A program made the position numbers and the translations under genes. From Dyella nitratireducens (GTDB lineage: Bacteria; Pseudomonadota; Gammaproteobacteria; Xanthomonadales; Rhodanobacteraceae), in NCBI RefSeq assembly GCF_014642835.1, contig NZ_BMJA01000004.1:303828-367827 (forward strand): DNA of 64,000 bases, read 5' to 3'. The notes under the pieces are model-generated. The model was not told the origin of the DNA, searched no databases, and saw nothing but the letters and a program-made list of their open reading frames with translations. Below, piece after piece: positions 28,209 through 36,256 of this stretch (positions within the stretch are counted from its first letter, which is position 1; each line of letters starts with the position of its first letter).

Positions 28209-29231
28209 TCATTGACTGCTATTGAATAAAATTGTGGTAACAATTTGCGGAATTGCTTGTGGTTTACAAAAATTACGGGCAGCTGTTGAAGAACTGCATC
28301 CTTGGGCTTTGATGCTCGTCCCTAGCGTTGTATAGGTTGATCGCAGCGATGGATTGTCTCTGACGCCCAAACAGCTGCCTTTTGAGAACCAGACAAATGG
28401 TGCCAGCCAAACTGCCTGTGGATCTGTTTGAAATTCATTGATAAACGGTGTTGGTGATTGCGTGCCAACACATTGATTGGGGATGTTTGCACTTTGCGAT
28501 CCGGGAACAAGTATGTACTTTTTCGTCGGCGCATAAGCTTTAAGAGTAGCGAGCTGCGACTGCCACTGACTCGTAGAGTCAGAATAATTATCAAACCCCA
28601 CCCAATCAAAGAGGTTCATGCCGCTGGAGAAATTTGCAAACCCTACATAACCATTAAGGATGGTGGCAAGTGGAATGGTTGTGGTATTGGGGTTGGAGCG
28701 TATCGCGTTTATTGCGTTTTGTAAGGCCGGATTTGGCTGGCCAGATACGTCTGGAAGGCAATTTGGTCCGTTCGCCACCTGTGGCCCATTGGGCTCATCG
28801 ACGACGTAAATTGCAGTGACTACGCTTCGGTCTGGCGACGCGACGTCGATATATCCAGCCGATATCATCGCCTGGACAACCGTATTCCAGGACTGCGCAG
28901 CGCCCTGATCGTTTGTAAAGCATCCAGTTGCGCTGTCTTGTTGAAATAAAAATGGATAGCCGGGAATGATCGCATGCATGTGAGCTGCTTTCGCCAGCGC
29001 CAATTGACTCAATAGATATTGAGTCGATTCAGACCTTCCTGCGGCGGACTCGTCGGTTGACCAGCCCGCGATATGATAGAGATTTGAGCTGGTTTGGAAT
29101 TCGCTAAGCGCTGTTGACGGCGGGTTGTTGGCGTCTCCGTAATAGTATCCAAGGTACTTTTGAATGCTTTGTGCATTCGCAATTCCAGTCATTGATATTG
29201 CAAGAAAAAGAATCGCAATGATTCTCTTCAT
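28209..29231 (-). CDS. exported TIM-barrel-like protein, possible glycoside hydrolase
   Basis: Protein of 340 residues with a signal peptide (KRIIAILFLAISMTGIANA) and a mature domain that reads like a (beta/alpha)8 barrel: IQKYLGYYYGD, LYHIAGWS, AHMHAIIPGYPFLF, VTAIYVVDEPNG, NLFDWVGFDNYS and KKYILVPGSQS in order. The glutamate of VVDEPNG and the aspartate of WVGFDNY occupy positions like the acid/base and nucleophile of retaining glycosidases, but I cannot assign a family. Two small Cys-containing exported proteins flank it. The AT-richer composition and the integrase remnant nearby suggest horizontal transfer. Confidence 0.6.
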   Translation of the reverse strand: MKRIIAILFLAISMTGIANAQSIQKYLGYYYGDANNPPSTALSEFQTSSNLYHIAGWSTDESAAGRSESTQYLLSQLALAKAAHMHAIIPGYPFLFQQDSATGCFTNDQGAAQSWNTVVQAMISAGYIDVASPDRSVVTAIYVVDEPNGPQVANGPNCLPDVSGQPNPALQNAINAIRSNPNTTTIPLATILNGYVGFANFSSGMNLFDWVGFDNYSDSTSQWQSQLATLKAYAPTKKYILVPGSQSANIPNQCVGTQSPTPFINEFQTDPQAVWLAPFVWFSKGSCLGVRDNPSLRSTYTTLGTSIKAQGCSSSTAARNFCKPQAIPQIVTTILFNSSQ

Positions 29232-29296
29232 GGCCGCATTTCTCCCTCAAATCGTCGCTCAGTTGTACGCGTTGCCTAATTCAACGTGTCGTGGAA

Positions 29297-29650
29297 TCAG
29301 GACCCGACAAGGTACAGGCCGATAATCGTCGGACGGTTCTGAGTGCAGGTGGTGTTTGAGACGACGATGATTACCTGGGACCCTGTTGAGAAAGCAGTCA
29401 AGGCGGCAGCGTAGTACGTGCTATATCCGCCTGCGGGTTGGCTTGATTCGTACATGTCGGTCGCTGGGCAACCAGCAGGATTGATCATGGGTGCTGCCGT
29501 CATTACACCGAACGTGTCGGATTCCCAGCCGGTGTCGATTTGCTTGATTGTTCCAGCGGTATTCGATGTTTGAGCAAATACGGGTTGAAGCGAGGTTGCT
29601 GCGATGATGGCTGCAAGTGGAAGCAGCTTCATTCCGATCTTCTTAAGCAT
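29297..29650 (-). CDS. small exported two-cysteine protein
   Basis: Protein of 117 residues with a signal peptide (KKIGMKLLPLAAIIAATSLQPVFA) and a mature part with two cysteines (NPAGCPAT and SNTTCTQN). The block YYAAALTAFSTGSQVIIVV parallels that of the 27721-28056 product. Function unknown. ATG 29650 is selected by AAAGGAGTGTTTC just upstream; longer in-frame starts would bury the signal peptide. Confidence 0.6.
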   Translation of the reverse strand: MLKKIGMKLLPLAAIIAATSLQPVFAQTSNTAGTIKQIDTGWESDTFGVMTAAPMINPAGCPATDMYESSQPAGGYSTYYAAALTAFSTGSQVIIVVSNTTCTQNRPTIIGLYLVGS

Positions 29651-30078
29651 GAAACACTCCTTTTGCTTGTGATGGTTCAAAAAGACTTGCTTCTAAAAGA
29701 GCGATCGACAATTGAACATCCGTGGTGGCTCAGTCTGCCGGCCACGTTTCAGAAATTCAGAGCGGAAAAGGGCCGCCGGAGTTACGGGTATGCTTTCTTT
29801 GGGAAAAGCAAGCGCGTTCTCCTGAAATTCCTTTCTCGTATATGTCCCCTGGAATATCCGTTTGGACGAGGCTGGCTGCTAATAGCTATGGCAAAAGCAG
29901 TCAATCGTCGTGCCGCATTTATTCTGCGGGCTGTAATGCAGTCGTTATGTAGGAAAATGACTTCAACTCGTGTAGGCATATCGCTAGAAATGTGGCTACT
30001 CGTTTGCAACGCGACGAGCTATCTGTCGACCTCCACAAGGCGGCCACGCGTTGGATCGACAGGTTCATCTGTTGGCCA
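29651..30078. other. gene-free stretch of the tRNA-Thr island
   Basis: About 430 bases between the small exported protein gene and the integrase remnant. Open frames exist (for example 29540-30094 on the plus strand) but their products have no recognisable features and no ribosome-binding site. Possibly the decayed remainder of the integrated element. Confidence 0.5.
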
Positions 30079-30501
30079 TCATTGGAAATCGTGAGCGGCT
30101 AGGAAGTTTGGTGGAGCAGAGCCTTCTCGAGACTGGCGCCGTACTTCAACTGGATCGAGTCCCATTGCTACTTGTGCGCGATCGCGGTCTCTCGCTGTGC
30201 AAGCTTCGGAAAGTAAAATTTCGGGATACACGCGCAATGAGCATTGACGCTTTTTGCCAAGGAGATGGAACTTCTGCCGCCGGTACTTCGCTCCGTGCGG
30301 AGTCGTGAGTGGAAACAACCCGCTGCGGTCAAAAAGTTTGAAAGGTTCGGCGCGCGCTACGGCGTCATCGACTAGCACTTCCGTCAGCCCACGCTGACTG
30401 GGGGTAGTCGAACACTCATTGTCTTGCTTGGCACCAACTACCCCCGGAACTACCCCCAGAAAAGGCGGGATTGGGTTGGACGGCGTTGGACGATATGGCA
30501 C
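30079..30501 (-). pseudogene. tyrosine recombinase (integrase) remnant, N-terminal arm-binding domain only
   Basis: The frame encodes a stretch that aligns by eye with the DUF4102 arm-type DNA-binding domain of P4-like integrases: LTEVLVDDAVARAEPFKLFD, then GAKYRRQKFHLLGKKRQCSL, RVYPEILLSEACTARDRDRA and GLDPVEVRRQ. A full enzyme has about 400 residues, including a catalytic domain with the R-H-R-Y residues. Here the frame stops about 100 residues in and no catalytic half is found downstream. The first 35 residues are probably non-coding lead. It lies directly beyond the 3' end of tRNA-Thr, the usual place for such integrases. Confidence 0.75.
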
Positions 30502-30526
30502 AAAAAAACCCGCCAGATGGCGGGTT
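30502..30526 (-). terminator. rho-independent terminator downstream of tRNA-Thr
   Basis: Stem AACCCGCC/GGCGGGTT with an ATCT loop, followed on the minus strand by a run of seven T. It lies 46 bases after the tRNA 3' end and just before the integrase remnant. Confidence 0.85.
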
Positions 30527-30571
30527 TTAAAGGGTTTGTCGAACGCTACTGGATTGCGTTGGACAGGTATG

Positions 30572-30647
30572 TGGTGCCGGAAATAGGAATCGAACCTACG
30601 ACCTACGCATTACGAATGCGCCGCTCTACCAACTGAGCTATTCCGGC
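30572..30647 (-). tRNA. tRNA-Thr (anticodon CGT)
   Basis: 76 nt including the encoded 3' CCA. The acceptor stem GCCGGAA pairs with TTCCGGC. The anticodon stem GCGCA/TGCGT encloses the loop TTCGTAA, giving anticodon CGT. The T loop is GGTTCGATTCC. It marks one boundary of the 27.5-30.5 kb island. Confidence 0.95.
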
Positions 30648-30794
30648 GGAGCCGCTTAGTTTAAGGGGGTGTCTCGCGACCTGCAAGCTCTGGCGGGTTG
30701 GCAGGATTCGGACCGCAGATTGGGGCAATGGCCGACTGACGCGGACTGGGGTACGCGGCCAGAGTGGCGGCCGGTTCAACAGGGAGGGGTACTG

Positions 30795-31307
30795 ATGCCG
30801 CTGCCATCGTATTCGCGAGGCGTCACGCTGATCGAAGTGCTGGTTGCCATGCTGGTGTTCAGTCTGGGATTGATTGGGGCAGCTGGCTTGATGGCGATGG
30901 CCGCACGAGCCAACCAGGCGGCGTACCTGCGCACGCAGGTGAGTTTTCTCGCACAGAACATGGCCGAGCGCATGCAGGCAAACCTTGTCGGCGTCTGGAA
31001 CGGCGATTACGACGGCAACTACCCGGATGCAAACACGCAGAGCTGCACTGCCGGTTGCGCGCCCAGACAACTGGCGCTGTACGACCGGCAGCGCTGGAGT
31101 AGCCAGCTTGAGACCTTTCTGCCGCCAGGCACGACGGCCAGCATTCGGTGCGATCAAGGCGGCGTACGTCTTGCGCCGTCCCGGGAGCAGATCGCCATGC
31201 GGCCACCTTACGGGGGCAGTTGCTTGATGGATATCCGCTGGGCCGAGCGAGGATCCATCGACGCCGATGCGCCACCGCAAACCTTCGCCTGGGAGTTCCA
31301 GCCGTGA
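30795..31307 (+). CDS. pilV: type IV pilus minor pilin PilV
   Basis: Minor pilin of 170 residues that helps prime pilus assembly and becomes part of the tip complex. The class III prepilin signal is short: SRG then VTLIEVLVAMLVFSLGLIG, with the cleavage glycine and the E5 glutamate. PilV features follow: QAAYLRTQVSFLAQNMAERMQANL and paired cysteines (SCTAGC). ATG 30795 follows AGGGAGGGGTACTG; in-frame codons upstream would put about 40 residues before the prepilin motif. It is the first gene of the operon pilV-pilW-pilX-pilY1-pilE. A FimT/FimU-type gene, usual at this position, is not seen. Confidence 0.88.
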   Translation: MPLPSYSRGVTLIEVLVAMLVFSLGLIGAAGLMAMAARANQAAYLRTQVSFLAQNMAERMQANLVGVWNGDYDGNYPDANTQSCTAGCAPRQLALYDRQRWSSQLETFLPPGTTASIRCDQGGVRLAPSREQIAMRPPYGGSCLMDIRWAERGSIDADAPPQTFAWEFQP

Positions 31308-32653
31308 AACGGCACTGTCTGGGACTTTCCCTGATCGAATTGATGATCGCGATGGCACTGGGTCTGCTGGTGAGCGTGGGCATCGCGGCGGTGTTTATGT
31401 CCACCTCGAACAGCCGCCAGGTGCAGGAGCAGCTTGCGCGCTTGCAGGAGGAAGGGCGTTTCGCCATCACGCAGATCAGGAATGATCTCTCCATGGCTGG
31501 CGCGCAGTACTGCAGCGTCACAGGCGGTGCGGCGCACCCGAGCGCTGCGGGGCCGTATCTGGATGAGCTGCGCGCACCCACCGTCTATGCCAATGGCTCC
31601 CATGTGCTGATGAGTGCATTGGGTGACGTGACGACGCAGTGGGGTGTTGCGTATCCATCGGCGCCGAGTGAACCGTATTCGCTACCTTCGTTTCTGACGA
31701 TGCGTGGCTACGACTGCACGGTGAGCGATTGCAAGCCAATGGACCCGAGCAATAAGCGTAATCCGGCTGGTTTCAGCATTCCGGCGATGGGTAAAAGTGC
31801 TAACAGCCGCGTGATAGGTGCGTCGGTGCTTACGGTGCGCTATCTCAATTCTGCGGGCGGCTGGGCGATCATGCCGGAGGAAAGCGCGATAGGCAGTACG
31901 TTACTCAGTCACGCGGATGGGTCGGTAACGATCCGATTGCATCCGCTGCCTGGCGAATTAAAAGCGATTGATGTGAAGGATGATGCGCCGCTGGTGATGC
32001 TGGCTGATTGTTCCAGCGCGCAGATCTTCGCGGTCACAGGGATGGGTAGCAGTGGACTCACATCTACTGGCGGCAACTTTGTACAGCCGCAGGTATTCCA
32101 GAACATGGCTGCGCCGAAGTTGTTCAGCGTCAGCCGTGACCTGCGAACCGTTACTTATTACCTGAAAGTCGTGAATAACGGCGATGGCATGGGGAACACG
32201 ACCGGTGCATTGGTGCGACGGGTCAATGGTGGTCTTTCCTCGCTAGAGGGCGTAGGCGAGGAAATTGCGCGCGGCGTAGAGCGGCTGGATTTCAAATATG
32301 GCGTGCAGCGGCCGGATGGCACGGTGCGCTATTACACGGCCGAACAGGTGGATAACAGCACACGTACTGATTGCCCGCCCGTACCGCTGCCGATTCGCGG
32401 CAGCAACGATCGTGGCTGTCTGTGGCGCTTGGTCAGTTTGATTGAAATCGACTTGCTGATGTCGGGACAAAACCCTTTGCACTCACTGATACCGGATGAA
32501 TTGGCCTACAGCTATGCGGCGGATGGGATATTCACGCCCGCATCGCCGACGGCTGATGATCGAAAGGTCACGCCTTTGCAGCAGGGATTTCCATTACCGG
32601 TGTTGCGGCGAGAGTTCACGGCGGTGGTTGCCGTGCGCAATGCCAATCCATAG
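31304..32653 (+). CDS. pilW: type IV pilus minor pilin PilW
   Basis: Minor pilin of 449 residues with the short prepilin leader KRHCLG and the hydrophobic helix LSLIELMIAMALGLLVSVGI; E5 is present. The conserved PilW pattern NSRQVQEQLARLQEEGRFAI follows, and a long globular beta-rich domain continues to the end. I read the start as GTG at 31304, overlapping the pilV stop by 4 bases (GTGA), since this places the prepilin motif at the N-terminus; in-frame codons upstream give an unlikely arginine-rich extension. Translational coupling with pilV is implied. Confidence 0.85.
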   Translation: MKRHCLGLSLIELMIAMALGLLVSVGIAAVFMSTSNSRQVQEQLARLQEEGRFAITQIRNDLSMAGAQYCSVTGGAAHPSAAGPYLDELRAPTVYANGSHVLMSALGDVTTQWGVAYPSAPSEPYSLPSFLTMRGYDCTVSDCKPMDPSNKRNPAGFSIPAMGKSANSRVIGASVLTVRYLNSAGGWAIMPEESAIGSTLLSHADGSVTIRLHPLPGELKAIDVKDDAPLVMLADCSSAQIFAVTGMGSSGLTSTGGNFVQPQVFQNMAAPKLFSVSRDLRTVTYYLKVVNNGDGMGNTTGALVRRVNGGLSSLEGVGEEIARGVERLDFKYGVQRPDGTVRYYTAEQVDNSTRTDCPPVPLPIRGSNDRGCLWRLVSLIEIDLLMSGQNPLHSLIPDELAYSYAADGIFTPASPTADDRKVTPLQQGFPLPVLRREFTAVVAVRNANP

Positions 32654-32666
32654 GAGGGCTGCAAGG

Positions 32667-33365
32667 ATGCGAAGACTTGATTTACAAGCAACACCACCGA
32701 CTCCCGGCTTTCACCGGGACGACGAATTTGGGGCACCATCAATACCCACCAGAGCGTGGCGATGTGGTCGCCGTGCACGGAACGGCTTCGCTTTGTTCAT
32801 GGCCCTGGTGTTTCTCGTCCTGCTGAGCATGCTCGCCATCGTGGCCTCACAGCACGCTCTGTTGCAGGAGCGCATGGCCGGCAGTTTGCGTAATACGCTG
32901 CAGGCACGCATGAGTGCGGAAACGGCATTACGCGGTGCGGAATACAAACTATGGTCGCTTGCCGGCCAAGTGGGTACGCGTTTGCACTGCGAGGAAGCCG
33001 CTGTCACGCAGGACGATGGCTGCGTGGTTTATCACCCCGATGGCGCGCCTTATGCCGTAAACGGCGCAGTAACCAAGTTTCAGACCGCTGCAGGTTGGAT
33101 CGACAACGTCGGCGTCGCCTATACGGGGCCAATAGGTGGTGGTTACACACCTGCGCTGGCAAAGAATCCCGTCTACATCATCGAAGATCTGGGCAGCGAG
33201 CGCCCGCCAGGCGTAGGTGGCCTGCATGAATCGGGCAACACCGGCCCAAACAATGATGGGCAGGTCAACATGCATATTTATCGCATCACGGCACGTGCCA
33301 CGGGTGGCAATGCCAATGTGGTGAGTGTGGTGCAGAGTACGTTCAATGTGCCGGTTCGTCCTTGA
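32667..33365 (+). CDS. pilX: type IV pilus minor pilin PilX
   Basis: Minor pilin of 232 residues recognised by NGFALFMALVFLVLLSMLAI followed by SQHALLQERMAGSLRNTLQA, the PilX N-terminal pattern (no E5, as usual). ATG 32667 follows AGGAGGGCTGCAAGG. The segment before the helix is unusually long, about 37 residues. Part of it (residues 11-20) is encoded by a decayed copy of the CATTCCGGC hairpin repeat at 32699-32724, so the leader has probably been lengthened by a repeat. Whether prepilin peptidase still cuts at RARNG is worth knowing. It lies 13 bases after pilW. Confidence 0.8.
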   Translation: MRRLDLQATPPTPGFHRDDEFGAPSIPTRAWRCGRRARNGFALFMALVFLVLLSMLAIVASQHALLQERMAGSLRNTLQARMSAETALRGAEYKLWSLAGQVGTRLHCEEAAVTQDDGCVVYHPDGAPYAVNGAVTKFQTAAGWIDNVGVAYTGPIGGGYTPALAKNPVYIIEDLGSERPPGVGGLHESGNTGPNNDGQVNMHIYRITARATGGNANVVSVVQSTFNVPVRP

Positions 33366-35550
33366 ATTCCGGAACCGGTGGCTGGCATGCGCTTGCGTCA
33401 TGTTGATGCCCTTCGCGCAGGCATTTGCGGCCAGCCTTCCCGGCACGGTGGAACTGAGCCCTGTACCGCTTGATCGCTCACGAGCCCTCCCCTCATTGGC
33501 CACGCTTGCGTTGAACGACAGCGTCTTGACGGATGGAACGCTGGCTTTCCTTGGTGGTTATGATCCGGTCGATTGGTCCGGCGCGCTAAAAGCCGCGACG
33601 TTGGATGCGGATGGTGCCACAACAGGCATGGTGTGGGACGCCGGTTCGATGCTCACCCATCCGCTGATCACGCCGCCTGCTGGCCGCACGATACTTACCG
33701 CAAGCAGGCATGAATCCGGTGAGATTGCCGGCATGGCTTTCGAGCCAGCGGCTCCCTTCGATGAGGACGAGAAACGCGGCCTGACGACGCAGGCGCCAGA
33801 AAATCCGGTCGATACACTGGAAGCACGCGTTGACTATCTGCGCGGCGTTCGTTCGCTGGAACTCGATGGCAGCTTGCGTCAGCGCAGCAGCGTGCTGGGT
33901 GCAATCGTCCATTCGCAAGCGGTGTACGTGGCTTATCCCACTGGGAGCTACGCCAATGCATGGCCAAAGACTGCTGGCGTCGCGCCAGAAGCGGCCATCG
34001 GCGCGCAGAGCTACGCGCAGTTCGTCGCGGAGCATGCAGGTCGTCTGCCCATGCTTTACGTGGCTGCCAACGACGGCATGCTGCATGCGTTTTATGCGCC
34101 GGCTCCAGTTTGCAAGACGCAGGACACGCAAGGCGTTTGCAAGGCGTATGAAAGCGGCCGCGATGCAGGCAAGGAGCAATGGGCCTATGTGCCGCGCGCG
34201 GCATACGGCAATCTTGGCAACCTTACACACGCGCGGGGTTTTCAATTCCAACCGACCGTGGATGCCACACCCGTGACACGTGATGTGTTTTTTAGCGAGA
34301 ACGGCAGACACGAGTGGCACACCTTGCTGGCGGGTGGCTTGCGCCTAGGAGGCCGTGGTGTGTACGCATTGGATATTACGGATCCGGACACAGCCAGCGA
34401 GACGGCTCCCGAGCGCACGGTGCTATGGGAATTCGATGCCGACATGCCAAACGGCGCATCGGAAACCGGCGCTACCTACCATCCAGCGGATCTCGGTTAT
34501 ACCTACGGGCAGCCGGCCATCGCGCGGCTGGCAAACGGCCGCTGGGCCGTGCTGGTACCGAGCGGCTACTTCGCCGATTGCAGCAAGCCGGAAAAACCAT
34601 CGCGTTGCGAAGAAGCCAGTACGCCATCTGGCTATAGCGCGCTGTTCGTGCTGGACGCGCAAACCGGAGCGGTGATCACGGAACTCAAGACACCATCCAT
34701 GGATGGCGTCAGCAGTTATGGATTGACCACGCCCGTGCTTGGTGATTACGACAACGACCAAGTCGACGATGTTGCCTTTGCTGGTGATCTTGCCGGCAAT
34801 CTGTGGCGTTTCGATCTAACCGCATTGAATCCGGAAGCTTGGAAAGTGACCTTGGCGTACCGGCCGGTGCAACAAGGTGAGCAGCCCATTACAGTGATGC
34901 CGCGCCTTTTCCCGGACCCAATGACGAACCGTTTCATGGTCGTGTTCGGCACCGGCAAGTACCTTGGCAACGATGACAAAATGGATACCGCCGTACAGTC
35001 GATATACGGCATACGCGATCAGCGTGATAGCCAAGGCCAGCCAGTGACCGTGCAGCACGGCAGCCTCCAGCCGCAGATATTGAGTGAGCAGACGGTCACC
35101 GATCCCGCTTCTGGTAGTAGTGCGAGCTTGCGCAGCCTCACGTCGAATCCCGTTTCGATGCAGGCGGGTGGTTGGCGTATCGACTTGGATTTGGTTGCCG
35201 GCGAACGGGTGGTGACCACGCCTACCGCGCTGTTCAACACCAATACCGTGCTGATCAGCACCTTGATTCCTCATGGTGATACACCTGAAGGTGCGATCAT
35301 GGCGATTGATGCGGCAACAGGTGGCTCGCGATCGATCGTCAGCTTTGGTGGCGGTTCGTATGCAGGCGCCTTGGTGGCAAACCCGCCGACAACCGGCAGC
35401 TTGCCGACGGCGACACGCGTGGGCGGTGGCAAGCTGGTCCTGCCTGGCATCACGTTGAAAGGAAGCGGAGGCGACCTCAACCTGCCGCTTTCACTGGATA
35501 GCCCCTTGTGGCGCCGCCGCTCATGGTCTTTGTTGACACCGGATTCCTAA
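33346..35550 (+). CDS. pilY1: PilY1-type pilus tip/adhesin protein (short form)
   Basis: Exported protein of about 734 residues. A signal peptide (RNRWLACACVMLMPFAQAFA) precedes a C-terminal PilY1 beta-propeller, with VYVAYPTG..., LYVAANDGMLHAF and, near the middle, the calcium-binding loop GDYDNDQVDDVAFAGD followed by LAGNLWRFDL. Typical PilY1 proteins exceed 1,000 residues and carry an N-terminal von Willebrand A domain, which is absent here. The start is not certain: ATG 33346 overlaps the pilX stop by 20 bases and gives a good signal peptide, and a GTG at 33325 is possible. PilY1 controls retraction and is found at the pilus tip; this role is inferred from the family. Confidence 0.82.
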   Translation: MCRFVLEFRNRWLACACVMLMPFAQAFAASLPGTVELSPVPLDRSRALPSLATLALNDSVLTDGTLAFLGGYDPVDWSGALKAATLDADGATTGMVWDAGSMLTHPLITPPAGRTILTASRHESGEIAGMAFEPAAPFDEDEKRGLTTQAPENPVDTLEARVDYLRGVRSLELDGSLRQRSSVLGAIVHSQAVYVAYPTGSYANAWPKTAGVAPEAAIGAQSYAQFVAEHAGRLPMLYVAANDGMLHAFYAPAPVCKTQDTQGVCKAYESGRDAGKEQWAYVPRAAYGNLGNLTHARGFQFQPTVDATPVTRDVFFSENGRHEWHTLLAGGLRLGGRGVYALDITDPDTASETAPERTVLWEFDADMPNGASETGATYHPADLGYTYGQPAIARLANGRWAVLVPSGYFADCSKPEKPSRCEEASTPSGYSALFVLDAQTGAVITELKTPSMDGVSSYGLTTPVLGDYDNDQVDDVAFAGDLAGNLWRFDLTALNPEAWKVTLAYRPVQQGEQPITVMPRLFPDPMTNRFMVVFGTGKYLGNDDKMDTAVQSIYGIRDQRDSQGQPVTVQHGSLQPQILSEQTVTDPASGSSASLRSLTSNPVSMQAGGWRIDLDLVAGERVVTTPTALFNTNTVLISTLIPHGDTPEGAIMAIDAATGGSRSIVSFGGGSYAGALVANPPTTGSLPTATRVGGGKLVLPGITLKGSGGDLNLPLSLDSPLWRRRSWSLLTPDS

Positions 35551-35559
35551 GGAGTAGCG

Positions 35560-35979
35560 ATGGATCGCATGCGTGGATTTAGTTTGATCGAATTGCTCGT
35601 GACAATGGCCATTGCCGCGATATTGGCAGCGCTGGCGGCGCAAACCTATTCGCGCTATGCGTTGCGTTCGCATCGTACGGATGCGCACCACACGCTGATG
35701 GCCATTGCTCAGGCTCAGGAGCGCTGGTATGCCACGTATAACCGCTATGCGGATGCTCTTGGCAAGCTTGGTTATGCTGATCCAGCACTGTCACCGAATG
35801 GCTATTACGAAGTGGTGATGAGTGTGACGGGTGACGATGATCAGGGTTTTGTTGTGACGGCGGTGCCTGTCGGCCGGCAGGCAGGGGATGCGTGTGGAAG
35901 TTTGTCTATCGACAATGCGGGGCGCAAGTTGCCGAACAGAGTGGATAGTGCTGTGAATGCCAACGGGAAGTGCTGGTAG
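35560..35979 (+). CDS. pilE: type IV pilus minor pilin PilE
   Basis: Minor pilin of 139 residues: the leader DRMRG is followed by FSLIELLVTMAIAAILAALA with E5, then AQTYSRYALRSHRTDAHHTL and the C-terminal disulfide pair (GDACGSL and GKCW). The size suits the minor pilin PilE of pseudomonad/xanthomonad type, not a major pilin. ATG 35560 follows AAGGAGTAGCG. Last gene of the minor-pilin operon. Confidence 0.88.
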   Translation: MDRMRGFSLIELLVTMAIAAILAALAAQTYSRYALRSHRTDAHHTLMAIAQAQERWYATYNRYADALGKLGYADPALSPNGYYEVVMSVTGDDDQGFVVTAVPVGRQAGDACGSLSIDNAGRKLPNRVDSAVNANGKCW

Positions 35980-35991
35980 GCTGGTGGCTTT

Positions 35992-36256
35992 GTAGGTTGG
36001 GGTGCAAACCCCAACATCGCCATATCCATCGGATCAGCATGTTGGGGTTCACACCCTGATATATCCCCACGTTTTTCGAGCTGTTCAAGGATGGGCTTTT
36101 TCGCGGCCAATACTTAGCATTTTTACCTCAACGTCATTCCGGCCTTCGTCGGAATGACGTTGAGGTAATTTAATAGACCCTGGCTAGCTTGCTGATTTTT
36201 TCAGATCATCAAGCGGAAAACGTGGGGATACATTAGGGTTCACACCCCAACCTACG
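35992..36256. repeat. intergenic hairpin repeat, copy 6, split by an insertion
   Basis: Starts GTAGGTTGGGGTGCAAACCC, continues CCAACATCGCC, and reaches GTTGGGGTTCACACCC at 36056. It then resumes at GGGTTCACACCCCAACCTAC (36236-36255) after 179 inserted bases (36057-36235). Without the insert it would match copy 2 in design. Confidence 0.8.
36057..36235. mobile_element. 179-bp MITE-like element with terminal inverted repeats and 12-bp target duplication
   Basis: Its ends are imperfect inverted repeats of about 22 bp (TGATATATCCCCACGTTTTT at the left; complement of CGTGGGGATACATTA at the right). It is flanked by the direct repeat GGGTTCACACCC (36045-36056 and 36236-36247). Internally there is a 19-bp perfect hairpin (36123-36141 with 36150-36168) built on CATTCCG. 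It contains no open frame, so it must have been moved by a transposase elsewhere. Confidence 0.7.

Noticed and set aside
29540..30094. 184-residue plus-strand frame in the tRNA-Thr island
   Set aside because: It overlaps the well-supported 29297-29650 gene on the other strand, has no ribosome-binding site and no recognisable composition.
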